From: Furcasterigmium furcatum
Lineage: Eukaryota > Ascomycota > Sordariomycetes > Glomerellales > Plectosphaerellaceae
DNA: 64,000 bases
Reading direction: 5' to 3'
Assembly: GCA_001599815.1 (NCBI GenBank)
Contig: BCIA01000004.1
Span: forward strand, 2,260,047 to 2,324,046
Shown: positions 46,456-57,886 of the stretch, piece after piece
Numbering within the stretch: the stretch's first letter is position 1
How the letters are laid out: each line of letters begins with the position of its first letter
The notes under the pieces: model-generated
The model's input: the letters and a program-made list of their open reading frames with translations, nothing else
Database searches by the model: none
What the model was told of the DNA's origin: nothing
Program-made: the position numbers and the translations under genes

Positions 46456-48114
46456 TTACCTAGTACCATCCCCTTGGCCTGTCGTAGAGGCCGTTTCAGG
46501 AGAGAATGGCGCGAAAACGACATCCATCCTCAACAGCAAGCTCTGGCTCTCGAAACTCTCCCCCGTAGATTTCCCTCGCTTCATCAACCCAGGCGCCATC
46601 ACCGCACCAACATATTTTCCACCGTGCGGAGACACCCCTGGCCCTACTGCCATGTAATCTGGGTCAAAGACGACCGGGAATCCGGAAGACCGGGCAATCC
46701 AGTCAACACGCGCCCCTTGCCTGCAAATATCCTGGTCGAGGGCAACAGCATCTGCTATGATTTGCCTGAGACTGTGCGATGTGCCCTCGTCTGAATTACT
46801 CATGAACGAACCAAGCAGCTGGAGAGCTTGGCTGGAAAATGTGTCAATGGCTCTGTCAACTGACTTCTGATGATCATCGGCACCATTCATGTGCTCCAAG
46901 ATGAGGGCTGAAGTAGTAACTTTCCAGGTCTGAAATCTTCGTTCGGCCTCGGGTGCCGTCTGTATTTCACGACCGTGGTCATCATGGGTAGCATCTGGCA
47001 CCCCTTATGTTCAGCATTTGATGGACCCGGGGGAGGGGGAGGGGTTCGCATTTCGGGGGGACCTACAGGGCTTCAGGGCCCGGTATACTGAGGCGATGGA
47101 GTTGTATGGCGGCGGCACCCACAAGAATTGCTCGAAGACTTCCTCTACAAGCAGCCCCCAGAGGAACGACTGAATGATGATTGGGGCTTCTAGCTCCGTC
47201 TTGGGATATGCCGGATTCTCATCGGAACTGGCACTAATCGGAAGCACATATCGCCAAAAATGGTTGGCTGGGCGGTCTTGCGACTGTGTAGGTCGCTTCT
47301 CCGCATAAGCCACCGAGAAAGCTCGAATGTCGAAGCGCAGTTGCCCCACCGAATTGAGTAGGTCATTGTCGGTGAGCTGGTATAGTTCGGTTCGTTGGGA
47401 ACGAAGCTTGTTCAACTCTGATGCTGCCTTCTTCCAATTTTTGCGTGCTGCCTCCTCCCTCGCGGTTGCCTCCTGAAGCTTGGCCTGGACCTCCTTGAGT
47501 TCGTCCTGGAGAGCTACATTGTTGCCCTTGCCGTGCTGTAGGTCTTTTATGACAGCCTGGACGACTCTCATTTCTGAGGACAGATGATCTACCTTCTCTG
47601 ACAGCGCGTGCCAACGGGGATTCTCCTGGTCTTGATCATTTGACGGTGCTTGCCGAGGCTCGAGACGCGTCGGTGACCTTGGAACAATCGGTTCTTGCTC
47701 GGATTGTGAAGGTCGCTCTGATCTCCGGGGACCCGCTCGCCGGTCCCGCCCTCTCGACGGCGGGTTAGGTTCAACTGTGCTTTGGCCTGTTTGTTTGGAT
47801 GCTCTCGCACTCCCTCTGGGGTACTGGGCCCCTCTGGGGGGATGAGGAAGAGGCTGGGCGGCGGCTTGCTGGTGTGCAACTCCTTTCCCTTCATCGGCAG
47901 GGTCTAGCATCGTGTCTTCGTGAGCGATGCCCACGCCTTTGGGGGTACCAGATAGCTTACCATGCGAGCTTGTCTGTGGGGACTGCTGCCGATCCCCGTT
48001 GAGTTTAGCAGAGCCTTGCTTGTATTCTGGCTCATGGTCCATAGTGGCGGTCTTGGTGACTTGGTCGGCAGCGGTCGCTCGTGTGCCTTTGAATATGGAG
48101 TTCCAAAACCTCAT
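46456..48114 (-). CDS. Uncharacterised coiled-coil protein paired with Hsp70-like gene
   Basis: Two exons: 48114-47067, then a second exon from 47003 (acceptor AAG) or 46994 (acceptor CCAG) to 46456. Both acceptors keep the frame, so the protein is 531 or 528 aa. After MRFWNSIFKGTRATAAD comes a long Arg/Pro/Ser/Gln-rich disordered region to about residue 165. A coiled coil follows (ALQDELKEVQAKLQEATA, REEAARKNWKKAASELNKL). Then comes a globular C-terminal domain starting LTDNDLLNSVGQLRFDIRAF and containing APIIIQSFLWGLLVEEVF and ALQLLGSFMS. I recognise the general build (disordered head, coiled coil, helical tail domain) from hypothetical fungal proteins but know no function. It is transcribed head-to-head with the HSPA12-like gene, 723 bp apart, so co-regulation is possible. 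Confidence 0.75.
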
Positions 48115-48837
48115 CTTTCGAAGGGGTGGTGCCGGCGGTGTATTGCTCGGGAGATTGCCCCTCGTGGAAGGCTGTCGGTCGTCGACGGGAGATGGCCGCA
48201 AGAAGCTGGGAGACGATCAACTGCTCAGCATATAACCCCTTGCACGCTTCTCCGGATATGTTTCCGGGTCTTGGCCGGGGCGCCTCTGTTTCAGGGGATA
48301 TGTTCGTTGGGGGTGTGCTCCTTGGGATATGTGTGGCCTACGCCGCACTCCTGCAGCGCGGCGCACCTGAAGCGCCGTTTGTCTGCAGCCGAAGCCCTAC
48401 TTTGTGTCTCGTGTGCCACTACGCAGTGGTCCTCCCGGCGCAACCGTCTCGGATAGTTTCCCCAAAGTGATGTTGGCGCTAAACTCGCAAATCGGATTGG
48501 TCAGTGTACTTACCCGCCCAGTAAACTCGCGCGTGTGAGAGCGGCGCAGCATCATCGCAATGCAGGGGCTGAAACGGGCCGCTGATGAGGCCTTCCCGCG
48601 GCAATCTCAGTTACGAAAATGCCCTCACCCTTGATAAGAAGGGTGGATGTGATGTTGCGAGTTTTGGGCGGACTTTAGTTCGTAACTAGTATGCCACGGG
48701 GCCCCAGACATCTGATGCCCAAGTCATTTGGATACCAGGCCACATTCACAGACAACCAGAAGCAAACCAGCATCACGTCCTTCACACTCTTTGCAATGCC
48801 TATCGGAAGCCTCAGCGACCAGCTGAAAATCCTCAAA
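48115..48837. promoter_or_regulatory. Divergent promoter, coiled-coil and Hsp70-like genes
   Basis: The 723 bp between the two start codons must hold both promoters. I did not find a convincing heat-shock element (inverted nGAAn repeats). An in-frame ATG for the Hsp70-like gene at 48691 is possible. Confidence 0.45.
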
Positions 48838-51082
48838 ATGGAGGATGCGGACGATGACGTCGAGGACATCGTCGTAGTTGGCATAGATTTTGGAACAACG
48901 TAGGCAGTGATGGAGCTGGCATTTCCCGCGTGGCCGTTTCGACCAGGTAAACTAACAAGTATTTCAACACAGGTACTCAGGGGCAGCCTGGGCGACAAGG
49001 GTCGACTTCGAGAGCAACCATATCAACTTCATTACGTCCTGGCCTGGCAATGGTCGTGAGGAGGGCAAAGTCCCCACTGAGCTCTGGTACGACGTCGACG
49101 AGGAGCCATTCTGGGGCTACGAGGTCCCTGCCGACCGCGAGCCGTTCCGCTGGTTCAAACTTCTCTTGCTCCGCATCGAGGATCTTGGGCCGGAACTCCG
49201 GGAGAATGAAATATTGATTCGGGCCCGTGAAATGCTGGAGAAGTCGGGTAGAACGGTCGTGGATTTGGTCTCCGATTACTTGCGTCAGCTTTGGGAGCAC
49301 ATCATGCTGACGATGGAGAGAGCGCGTGGAGAGACGGTGATTGAGGCCCTTCCTATCCATGTCGTCATCACTGTGCCTGCCATTTGGAAGGGTTATGCGA
49401 GACAGACCATGCAAGACGCGGCCAAGCAAGCCGGTATCCTTGACCTCCGCGAGGCAGGGGTTACGGAATTGACCTTTGCCCCCGAACCAGAGGCTGCTGG
49501 ACTATCCACACTTCTTGAACAAGGCAGTGGTGTTCAACCAGGCAATGTCTACGTCGTCTGCGATGCAGGGGGTGGTACAGTAGTGAGTGCAACCTGGGCT
49601 TACACTTCTGAATCATGGCTGACGAACACTCAAGGATCTCATCAGTTACAAGGTGGCAAGCACAAAACCCATCGTCCTAGAAGAAGCCGTTGAAGGGACA
49701 GGTCAGCAGCCTTGGGCGTGTTTCCTCCAAAGAGCTATGGCTAACATAGGTCCTGTTTAGGAGGGTTATGTGGGGGGATCTTCATTGACCAAGCGTTCGA
49801 ACACATGTGCAGGGGTCGCCTTGGATCCAAGTGGAAACGGCTCAGCAGCATAGGAATTCGGGACATCATGAAAGGCGAGTGGGAGTACGGCATCAAGCCG
49901 CGATTCACGAAGGGTAAGCCGAAGAAGGAGTACATCGTCTCGCTGCCCGCAGAAACTTTCAAAGCGCAAGCCATCTCGAGTCTGGACGACACCAAGCGAC
50001 AACCTTACATCAAGAACGGCCGAATACATTTCCTCGGGTATGCTTTCACCTCAAATGTCCGTCTTGGGTTACACCAACTAACCAGGACCCGAAACAGTCC
50101 CGATATCGAAAAGGCGTTCGAGGGCGTCTTCGTGGAGATTGAGAAGCTTCTCGAGATTCAGATTCGGAAGGCTGCTGAGAAAGGCCTGGTCGTGACGGTA
50201 AGGGCCATCATCGCCTTGTGAAGACTCGCTCTGCGAATGTTTGACGCTGATACTTGTCAGGGTATCATTCTGGTAGGTGGACTCGGGGGAAGTCCATATT
50301 TGTACGAACACCTGAAAGCGACGCACTCAAAGGCCGGAATCGCAGTGCTACAGTCTGGTGGAATCAAACCGTAAGTACAAAGCCTCCAAGAAAAAAAGCA
50401 TGACTTTGAACAGATCACGTTGGCAGACGCACGGCAATTTGTCGAGGTGCCGTTATGAAGGGGTTCTTGGAGGAACAACGAAACCGGCTTGAAGCCAACG
50501 CACCAATTATGGTCGCGTCAACAGTGTCTCGGGCTAGTTACGGCGTCCGGTTCCGAATCACCTTCTCCGAGTCCGAGCATCAATATGAGGACAGAGAGTG
50601 GGACGAAGATGAAGGTGTGTGGAAGGCAAACAACCAAATGCGGTGGTATTTGACCCGGGTGAGTGCAAACCTGAAATCCCGCCGAATTTGCCATCTTCAG
50701 ATGGCTTTGTCATGACCCTCAGCAAGACTGACGAGGCAATAAGGGAGAGCTGGTGTCCAAACTCAAGCCAATGAGAGCCAATTGGTATAGATTATATTCA
50801 AGCTCGGAATTCGATGGCACGATCTCGGTTCAGCTCTACCAGTGCGAGGACGAGGTGGCTCCGACACGACTTACATCCAGCGTGACAAACCTTGGTATGC
50901 TCTGCTGCAATCTCGACGTTCAATACTCAGACCTCCCGGATTTCGTGTGTCACACGGGAGTGACGAAGAAGCGGCTTAGTTACGACATCGAACTGGTGCC
51001 GTCAGGGGCGTCCGTACAATTTGCTCTTTACATCGATGGGAGGAAGCAGGGAAGCGAAACTGCGAAGATTCAATTTGCGTAG
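48838..51082 (+). CDS. HSPA12-like Hsp70-family ATPase
   Basis: Eight exons (48838-48899, 48973-49582, 49635-49701, 49761-50037, 50086-50197, 50261-50370, 50427-50658, 50744-51082) with seven GT-AG introns give 602 aa. Joining them restores the Hsp70 ATPase signatures: VVGIDFGTTYSGAAWA (phosphate 1, from residue 14), VVCDAGGGTVDLISYKV (phosphate 2, D218) and ILVGGLGGSPYLYEHLK (adenosine loop). The insert-rich nucleotide domain and the absence of a canonical peptide-binding domain and EEVD tail place it with the divergent HSPA12-type proteins, which are expanded in filamentous fungi. Whether it is a chaperone is doubtful; some relatives are thought to act as signalling ATPases. It is head-to-head with a coiled-coil gene and followed by a dynamin-like gene and a HET gene. 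Confidence 0.92.
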
Positions 51083-51753
51083 CTATTAATAAATCAAGCC
51101 AGATTCGAGCATTGGACGTCGACTCGATGACGAGGTGAAGGTTTTGGAGGCTTGTTTCCGCATGAGCGCTCATTGGGAGAAGAGATGTTTTGGCGCAATG
51201 CATGTCAAGTTAGTACTTACTCAGAAACCCACCGAGAGCGATTCTCTCCGTCCAGGATCGGAAAATTTGCGGAAAAGACGGCATCTTGTGCGTGTCGTGC
51301 ATCAATGATAGGCAGGAGTCGTAGCCAATATCGGCTGTGCCATGGCCTTCATCTGACGTGGCGAGGGTCAGCCATCTGCCACCCACGGAATCCATTCGGG
51401 CCCTCCGGCACTTTCCCCTGCATATTGTACATCCAATCTTGTTGACCACCTCATTCGCAAAACACCAAACTAAATCCCAGGCAACCGCCGTGGCCCCGGA
51501 ACAGGGCGTGGCTGTAGGTTTCAGGGGACCAACAGGGGCATCCATTGAAACTTGGCGTCGCTTGTAGCGCCAGCAGCACACTAGAGTGATACTAATAATA
51601 CTACCAGGTACCTAGGTACTTATAGAAAGCCAGAGCTGCCCACCCTGAACGGGGGCTGCATTTCGTCGGTAGCCTCGTCCTTTGTTCCACAGCCCAACTC
51701 CATTCTCAATACCCCTTTGTGGCCAAGCCGGCTTTTCGACTGCATTTTCGACC
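51083..51753. other. Intergenic, promoter of dynamin-like gene
   Basis: No gene recognised; a weak minus-strand frame (51581-51210) has no domain. Confidence 0.5.
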
Positions 51754-54089
51754 ATGGGAGACGCGGTGGAAGATGACATATCACTAGACTCGGTGGCGCT
51801 GAGCGAATTGAGCAGCCCCACGGCAAGAGCTTTGCTGGACACCATCGATAGCCTTCGTGCCCTTCAGATCGGAGAGATTGTCAGCTTGCCTCAGATAGTC
51901 GTGGTCGGCGACCAATCTTCGGGCAAGAGCTCTGTCTTGGAAGCTATTTCCCGGGTCCGTTTTCCGACCAGGGGAGATGTCTGCACCCGCTTTGCCACTG
52001 AGCTGGTGCTTCGGCGCGCCTCGAAGACCAAAATCGCCGTCAGAATCGGCCATCCCGAGTCCAGCTCTTATCAGCAGTTCGATAGGACCAGCTTCGACAA
52101 GGATGCGCTACCGGAAATCATCAGCGAAGCGACGGAGAAGATGGGAATCCTTCCGAGCGGCACAAAGCAATTCTCACGAGAAGTCTTGCACGTTGAGATT
52201 TCGGGTCCCGACGTCTGCCCAGTCACCCTTGTCGACTTGCCAGGCTTTTTCCATGCCGAGACCGCCGACCAAGCTCCTGAAGGGATTGAGATCGCGAGAC
52301 AGCTTGCTGAGCGTTATATGAAACAACCCAAGAGCATCATCCTGGCGGTTGTGTCGGCGAACTACAATCTTTCCCAACAGATCGTCGCCGAAGCGGCCAG
52401 GAAGTTCGATCCCAAGAGAGAGCGCACGCTCGGCGTCATTACGAAACCCGACCTTGCTGCTGCGGGATCGAAGGACGAGGAAAAATGTCTCCAGCTCATC
52501 AGAGGCCAGGAGAGTAAGCACCTGTTGAAGTTGGGCTGGCACGTTTTGCGGAACCGGTCAGAGAGCGAAGAAGGCTTGAGTGCAGACGACCGAGATGCTG
52601 AGGAAGACAAGTTCTTTCGCACTGGCGCATGGTCCAAAATCGCCCCAGACAACCGCGGCATCACGCCTCTGCGAAAGAAGCTAAGCAACGTGCTTCTGAA
52701 GCATATCCAGAAGACGCTGCCTGGTCTGGCGACGGAGATTGAGTCCAGCCTGTCCACCCGACAGCTCGCCCTGGACCAGCTGGGAGCCCCTCGCTTGGAG
52801 CCCGAGGACCTTCGGGTATACATGCTGGAGATTGCAGAGAGATTTCAGCGTCTTGCGCGTGATGGCGTGGGTGGGCGCTACGGTGACGACTTCTTCGGTG
52901 ACCTCTACGACGATCGCGACTCCCGGAAGTTGCGTGCTTCACTCAAGAGACTTGCATCTGCCTTCCATGCGACTTTGATCACAAAAGGGGTGGATCGCGA
53001 GATCATGGAGGAGGACGAAGACGAAGAGACTGTGTGCTTGAATGATGGAGGATTCGGCTGGATTCGAGATGGAGGCAAGGTCCCCGAATACCTGCAGCCA
53101 TTCATCGACCTCTTCGACGGCATTCCAAACCCTCCAAAAATCTTCGAGACGGATCTCTGTGAAGAGCTTGAGACATTGGCAGCGGCCAACCAAGGGAACG
53201 AGTTTCCGGGCTTACCCAACGGTAGTTTGGGCCTCCAGCTTTTCAAAATGCAGATCAGGCCGTGGGGTGATATTGCCGACCTCTACCTCCACCGCGCCAT
53301 CGCACTTACAAAGGGTTTCGTCGAAGACCTTTTTGTCCACATTATTGGAGCCGATACGGAGACTGCCAATGCCATCTTGGTGTCATGCGTTGGTCAATTC
53401 TTCGAGGAGAGGCGGAAGGCCCTGAAGGACAAGCTACAGGAAATTCTCCAGCCGTATGTATCGGCCTTTGCACCACCGCTTGATGCGGAATTCCACGCCC
53501 TCCTATCGTCAAGGAGAATTAGACGGGAGGCTGGGCGTGTTGCAAGCCTGCTGGAAGAGAAGTTCCCAGCGGCTTTCACCGACAAGGGCGGGAGACGACT
53601 CTCTCGCGAACAAATCGAGCTGACCATCAGCAACGCGGAGAAGGCCAAGGTCCGCGACTTTGACACTCAAGACGTCATTGGCATGACAATGACACACTTT
53701 CAGGTAAGTGCGGACGCTGTTGTCCCCCTGTCCATATGCTCAGATTGATGGTAACGTCTGCCCAATAGCTATCACTCAGAACATTCGCCGAGAACGTAAT
53801 CAACCTGGCCGTTGAGAGTTGCCTTATATCCAATCTTCCCACTATTCTTACACCTTCAATGGTCGCTCGGATGACCGATGAGCGGTTAAAGGAGCTCGCC
53901 TCCGAGTCCGAAGCTGTTCAAGTGGCAAGACAGAAGCTACAACAGGAAGCCCGAATTCTCAGAGAAGGCTTAAGGAAATGCCACCAGTCCCACCCTCATG
54001 AAAGAACAGGCAGGTCAAATTCCCCCATGGGCGGCCAACGCTCACTTCGCAGTCGACTGACTAACGATTCCATCATCAAAGCTCCCTGA
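51754..54089 (+). CDS. Dynamin-like large GTPase
   Basis: Two exons (51754-53703, 53769-54089; 65 bp intron) give 756 aa. The GTPase domain is complete: P-loop GDQSSGKSS (from residue 52), the switch I threonine region FPTRGDVCTRFATELVLRR, DLPGF (D161) and TKPD (residues 230-233). A long helical stalk follows (LEPEDLRVYMLEIAERFQRL, DLYLHRAIALTKGFVEDLF). A GED-like C-terminus ends it (QLSLRTFAENVINLAVESC and EARILREGL), with a Ser/Arg-rich tail. No PH or proline-rich domain and no transmembrane anchor are seen, so it resembles the Mx/Vps1-like class that is amplified in filamentous fungi rather than the core Vps1 or Dnm1. These GTPases self-assemble and remodel or bind membranes; the specific job is unknown. 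The ATG at 51754 is the first in frame. Confidence 0.94.
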
Positions 54090-54205
54090 AGTCCCAACTT
54101 GCTGAACACGTCAACAAGGGATGGGTACTGAGTACTCTCTCCTACGGCTGTCTGCAAGTGGGTCGGAGTATTTCGCGAAGTTCGAATCTGCCGCTTTGTC
54201 TTGGG

Positions 54206-54239
54206 GTGTGTTTGTGTGTGTGTGTGTGTGTGTGTTTGT
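54206..54239. repeat. (GT)n microsatellite
   Basis: A GT dinucleotide run of about 30 bases with one or two T interruptions, about 120 bp downstream of the dynamin-like stop codon. Likely length-polymorphic between isolates. Confidence 0.9.
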
Positions 54240-54883
54240 TCAGAATGAGAGGTTATGGGGGCGGCGTGGAGGCTTTCATTGTTGGCGGCGATGCTGAGCT
54301 CCCGAGCAGTACAACCACTGTGTGTGGGCCGAAAGAATGCCGAGTGTGTGCTCTATCAGTTTGGTTTTTGTATCAGTTCTTTCTTATGAATAACAGGCGC
54401 ACATGAATTGAAAACATTGACAACATTGAGCAATGGTAATAGGAAGACCTCTGTCAACTTCTGAGGTCCGGCCAGCTTTGATTCCAGGTTCAAAACCTCG
54501 GAAATTTGCTTCTATCCTGTTATTTGTGTGGCCTATCCCCAGCCACACACCTAAAAACACTCAGGACGAGGCAGAAAGAACAGAACGATTCTTCGGCAGC
54601 ATATGGTCGCCCACACAAGTCATTTGCAACCATGGCTAGCCCGCATCAACATCACAATCCTCGCGCAACGTAAACTATCGACAGCAGACTTGAGAGGCAC
54701 GACTGGGCGAACATCAAACAGGAACTCATCACACAAACTGCGGTTGGATCTACATCACAGTATATCCGAGTCGGATGGGGCCAGCCAAGTAGACCTAGGC
54801 AGATATAGGCCAAGGCAGCTGTGTTCAACAAGCTATCTGATCCCATAACGAGACAATTTGTATAACTCGAAGCCTCTGAACAG
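54240..54883. other. Intergenic between convergent dynamin-like and HET genes
   Basis: No gene recognised. A GGTTCAAAACC sequence near 54487 resembles a tRNA B box but has no matching A box or fold. Confidence 0.5.
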
Positions 54884-57069
54884 CTAGTAGACATTATTGT
54901 TACCCATTTCTAGTCCCCTGATAGTCCTTTGGCGTCTTCTTTCGATTATTGCCGCGTTCCATGGCTTTGGCCGCCTGTAAATCGTGTCTGTACGCTCGCG
55001 AGACTTGGTAACATCAATACGAACAACTGCCGTGGTCTCCAGGGGAGATATATGCTGTTTATAGATCGAGGCTTCGAGGAGAATATTGCACTTGTCCTGG
55101 TTCCATACTCGGTTCTGGAAGTCAGTGGACATATGGAGGTGATATCTGCTGCCGCTCTTGGTCCGATCGGATTCCCATTCTTCACTCCAGTGCGCAAGGC
55201 GTTGTTGAACACCATGTGGCTCTTTTGCGAGATTTTGCCACCAGTCTTCCCGTGCAGATCCTGGCAGTGCACTCTTCAGTTGAGCTTTGGTCGTGCAGAA
55301 TCGTTCGAGACCTTGACGCTTGTGTAACAGAGTGTGGAAATCTTCGTGGGGTGAGTCGTCGCGAAGAACGTTCAGGACTGACATGAACGGTTGCGACTCG
55401 CCTTCCATGCCCAAGATAACAGCAAACGGACAGACGATGGATGTGTCTGGCGACCCGAAATCTTGCACATAGTCGACCGTCGAGGGGTTGGCGACTTTGG
55501 GGCATTTCCAGCGCTCCCAGTTCGGTCCTGGTTCAAGAAACAGAACAGCAAGAGGGCCTTTGGCAGCGGGCGTGAAGTTGATACTCTGGTCGAATTTGCA
55601 ATATGTCGCGCCAGACAAACAGTACACTTCGTCCAGTTGAATCCCCACCGACATGAAGGAGAGAGACAAGGTCTCATCAACAGAACGGCCGGGGAGGGGG
55701 TGTTCGTCCGCAGCGCAGCCAGTTTTGGGTGTGAGGCTGCCGCGGATGCGGAAACTGGACGGGGGCTTGAAAACCGGACGGGTGGGCACTGCCTTGACTT
55801 TCGTGGCTTCATTAGCAGCGGTTGAACTGGTGTGGAGGGACGAAATATCATCCAAAGAGCCAAGGCGCAGCGAACGGGGGCTGCCACGAATGCGGATACT
55901 TTGAGGGGTGAACAACAAACGGATGGCCCGGTCCTTGGTGATGACAACTTCACCTTTGGCATTGAGACCACCCCGGAGGACATCCCGTAGGCTTGGAATT
56001 AGCACCAGCTGTTGGTCGCGGGATCCAGACCGCAAGGGTATGGCGAGCTCAGGCATCGCGTGGTCGACAATAACACAGCGCAATGCTAGGAACCTCCACG
56101 TTGGGCCAACGGATGAGATGGGGGCTCTGAGCTCCACGCCGTCGAGGAAACCTGTTGCTGGCTCTGTCGGAGGGATTGGCCGTATGTCAATGCTGCGGTG
56201 GATTGCAAAGTCGGCGGGTGATCCGGCAAAGGGCCCGTGAAGTGCCTTCGTGACAGGCTCGCCTAGGAAGTGCTCAACGGCACTCAAGCTGGGCTGTATG
56301 CCCCAGGCGAAGATGGACTGGTCATCCGAGACTTTGAGTATCTCTGGCTGAAGTCTCACGAATGCTTTGGGACCTTCTCCGTATATGAGGGGCATGTTAA
56401 CGTCGAAGAGACCCAGCAGAGAGTACGCCCGATCTTCGACCCGTGTTGTCTGTCGGTTTGCCGCCCGAGACATCTTCTTGGCGGCACAGACGTGATCGAA
56501 GCTGCCAGAGGATAAGACGCTCCCTTCGACGCCGGTGATGTTCTGGATTTGTTTTTGCAAGGCATCGTCCGTTTTGAGGCCGAGGTCCGTCCAGTTTCAG
56601 GAGTAGAAACGGATTTGCTTCGGGGCAATGAGCTCTTGTAATGTCCATCCTCTCGTGAACCAGCGACTGCCAGGCAGGTCAGGCAGGCTGTCGACGTCTA
56701 TCAGAAAGGCATAGCAGATCGTTGATTGTTGGTACCAGCGAAACATCGAGTTGATGGCTTCCGAAAGCTCGTTCGAGCTGGTCTTGTCGATGCAGCATCT
56801 GAGGATAATTTCTTAGCGGGCCTCGCTTTTGAAGACGCCAGGGGCAGTACTTGCGTGTCGACCCATGCCCATTTGATTCCTTCTTTCGCCGCCTGTTGGC
56901 AGCAGAGCCGGATCTTAGCATAGCCTTTGCGCGTTGCCACGGTCGGCGAAGTCATGTCTTGGAGGGCGCATTCATCTTCGCTCCATGTATGGGAAAGGAT
57001 CGCGTAGTCTTCGTGGCAGTCGCCGTGAAATTCCTGGATCTCCAGGGTTCCCGTGTTGAGCAGACGCAT
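54884..57069 (-). pseudogene. HET-domain gene with one in-frame stop codon
   Basis: Two exons (57069-56855 and 56798-54884) around a 56 bp intron, which has a GC donor (GCAAGT) and AG acceptor. The start MRLLNTGTLEIQEF, then YAILSHTWSEDE, WAWVDTCCIDK (built across the intron) and RGWTLQELIAPK are the ordered signatures of the HET domain (PF06985), which triggers cell death in vegetative incompatibility. Right after IRFYS, codon 139 of 710 is TGA (56599-56597), where relatives usually have a charged residue. A single CGA-to-TGA change would explain it. The ~570 codons after the stop are intact, including the post-HET block RAANRQTTRVEDRAYSLLG. The C-terminal ~480 residues have no domain I know. 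It may be a freshly inactivated allele, a readthrough case or a base-call error. Confidence 0.86.
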
Positions 57070-57886
57070 TATCTCACCGTAGATGTGATGATCCACGGAT
57101 GAATGTTGATGATTAACTTCAGGAGGAGAAGAAAGCGGGCGCCGAACCTTTTAACCAGGTCGGCGCATCAGGCTGTAGGTTCGATCTGAAAAAGGCACAC
57201 ACCGGTTATGTACGACCCTGCACGCAGCCTTTGCCCAGTCTGCCCAGCCTCAGCTCAGCCTGATTTGGATCCGAGGTGCCGACTTGGAATGCCATGACGC
57301 GTTGAAGATGTGAAATTCCCAATGGGAACACGTCCATGGATACTTTACTCCAACCTTTACGGCCCTGGAGCACCATGAAATCATTGAAGTGGTCCCAGGC
57401 GCCATGTCAGGCATCGAAATACTGCACAAACGCGCCAGGGGGCTGCCGAGAGTGAACCCCAAGGCGCCCAGGCGCCCAGATCCCCTGAAAGATTGGCGTC
57501 ACAGCGAAGATCCTTCCTGTGGCCAATGATCAGCTGGCAGGTGCGGCGTGTACATAGCTGTCATGCCATTAGGGTCGGAAACGGAAGTGTGTTTACTCGA
57601 ACAAGACTTCTGATAGGCCTTCTCACATCACCCTGCCATCAGGCTGATCGTATAGCGGCGGCGCAAACGATCTGAGACCTCTCGGAACGATCATCGGAGG
57701 GATCTTGTCTCACAACTTTGAATGTGTGGTAAGGCATGCAGTGAAAGAACGCGCTTCCTGCGTGGTTGTTATCAAGATACGCCATCTGGTATACTACTCA
57801 CATATTCATGTGTCTACACCTGAGCCAGCTCTACATCTTAATATCACCGTCTCTATGACGACCCTCTGATTCCTGCCACCCCTCAT
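57070..57886. other. Intergenic, promoter of HET gene
   Basis: No gene recognised. It holds the upstream region of the HET gene and the 3' region of the P450 gene. Confidence 0.5.

Noticed and set aside
54470..54500. GGTTCAAAACC as a tRNA B box
   Set aside because: No A box at the right distance and no cloverleaf-capable acceptor stem seen.
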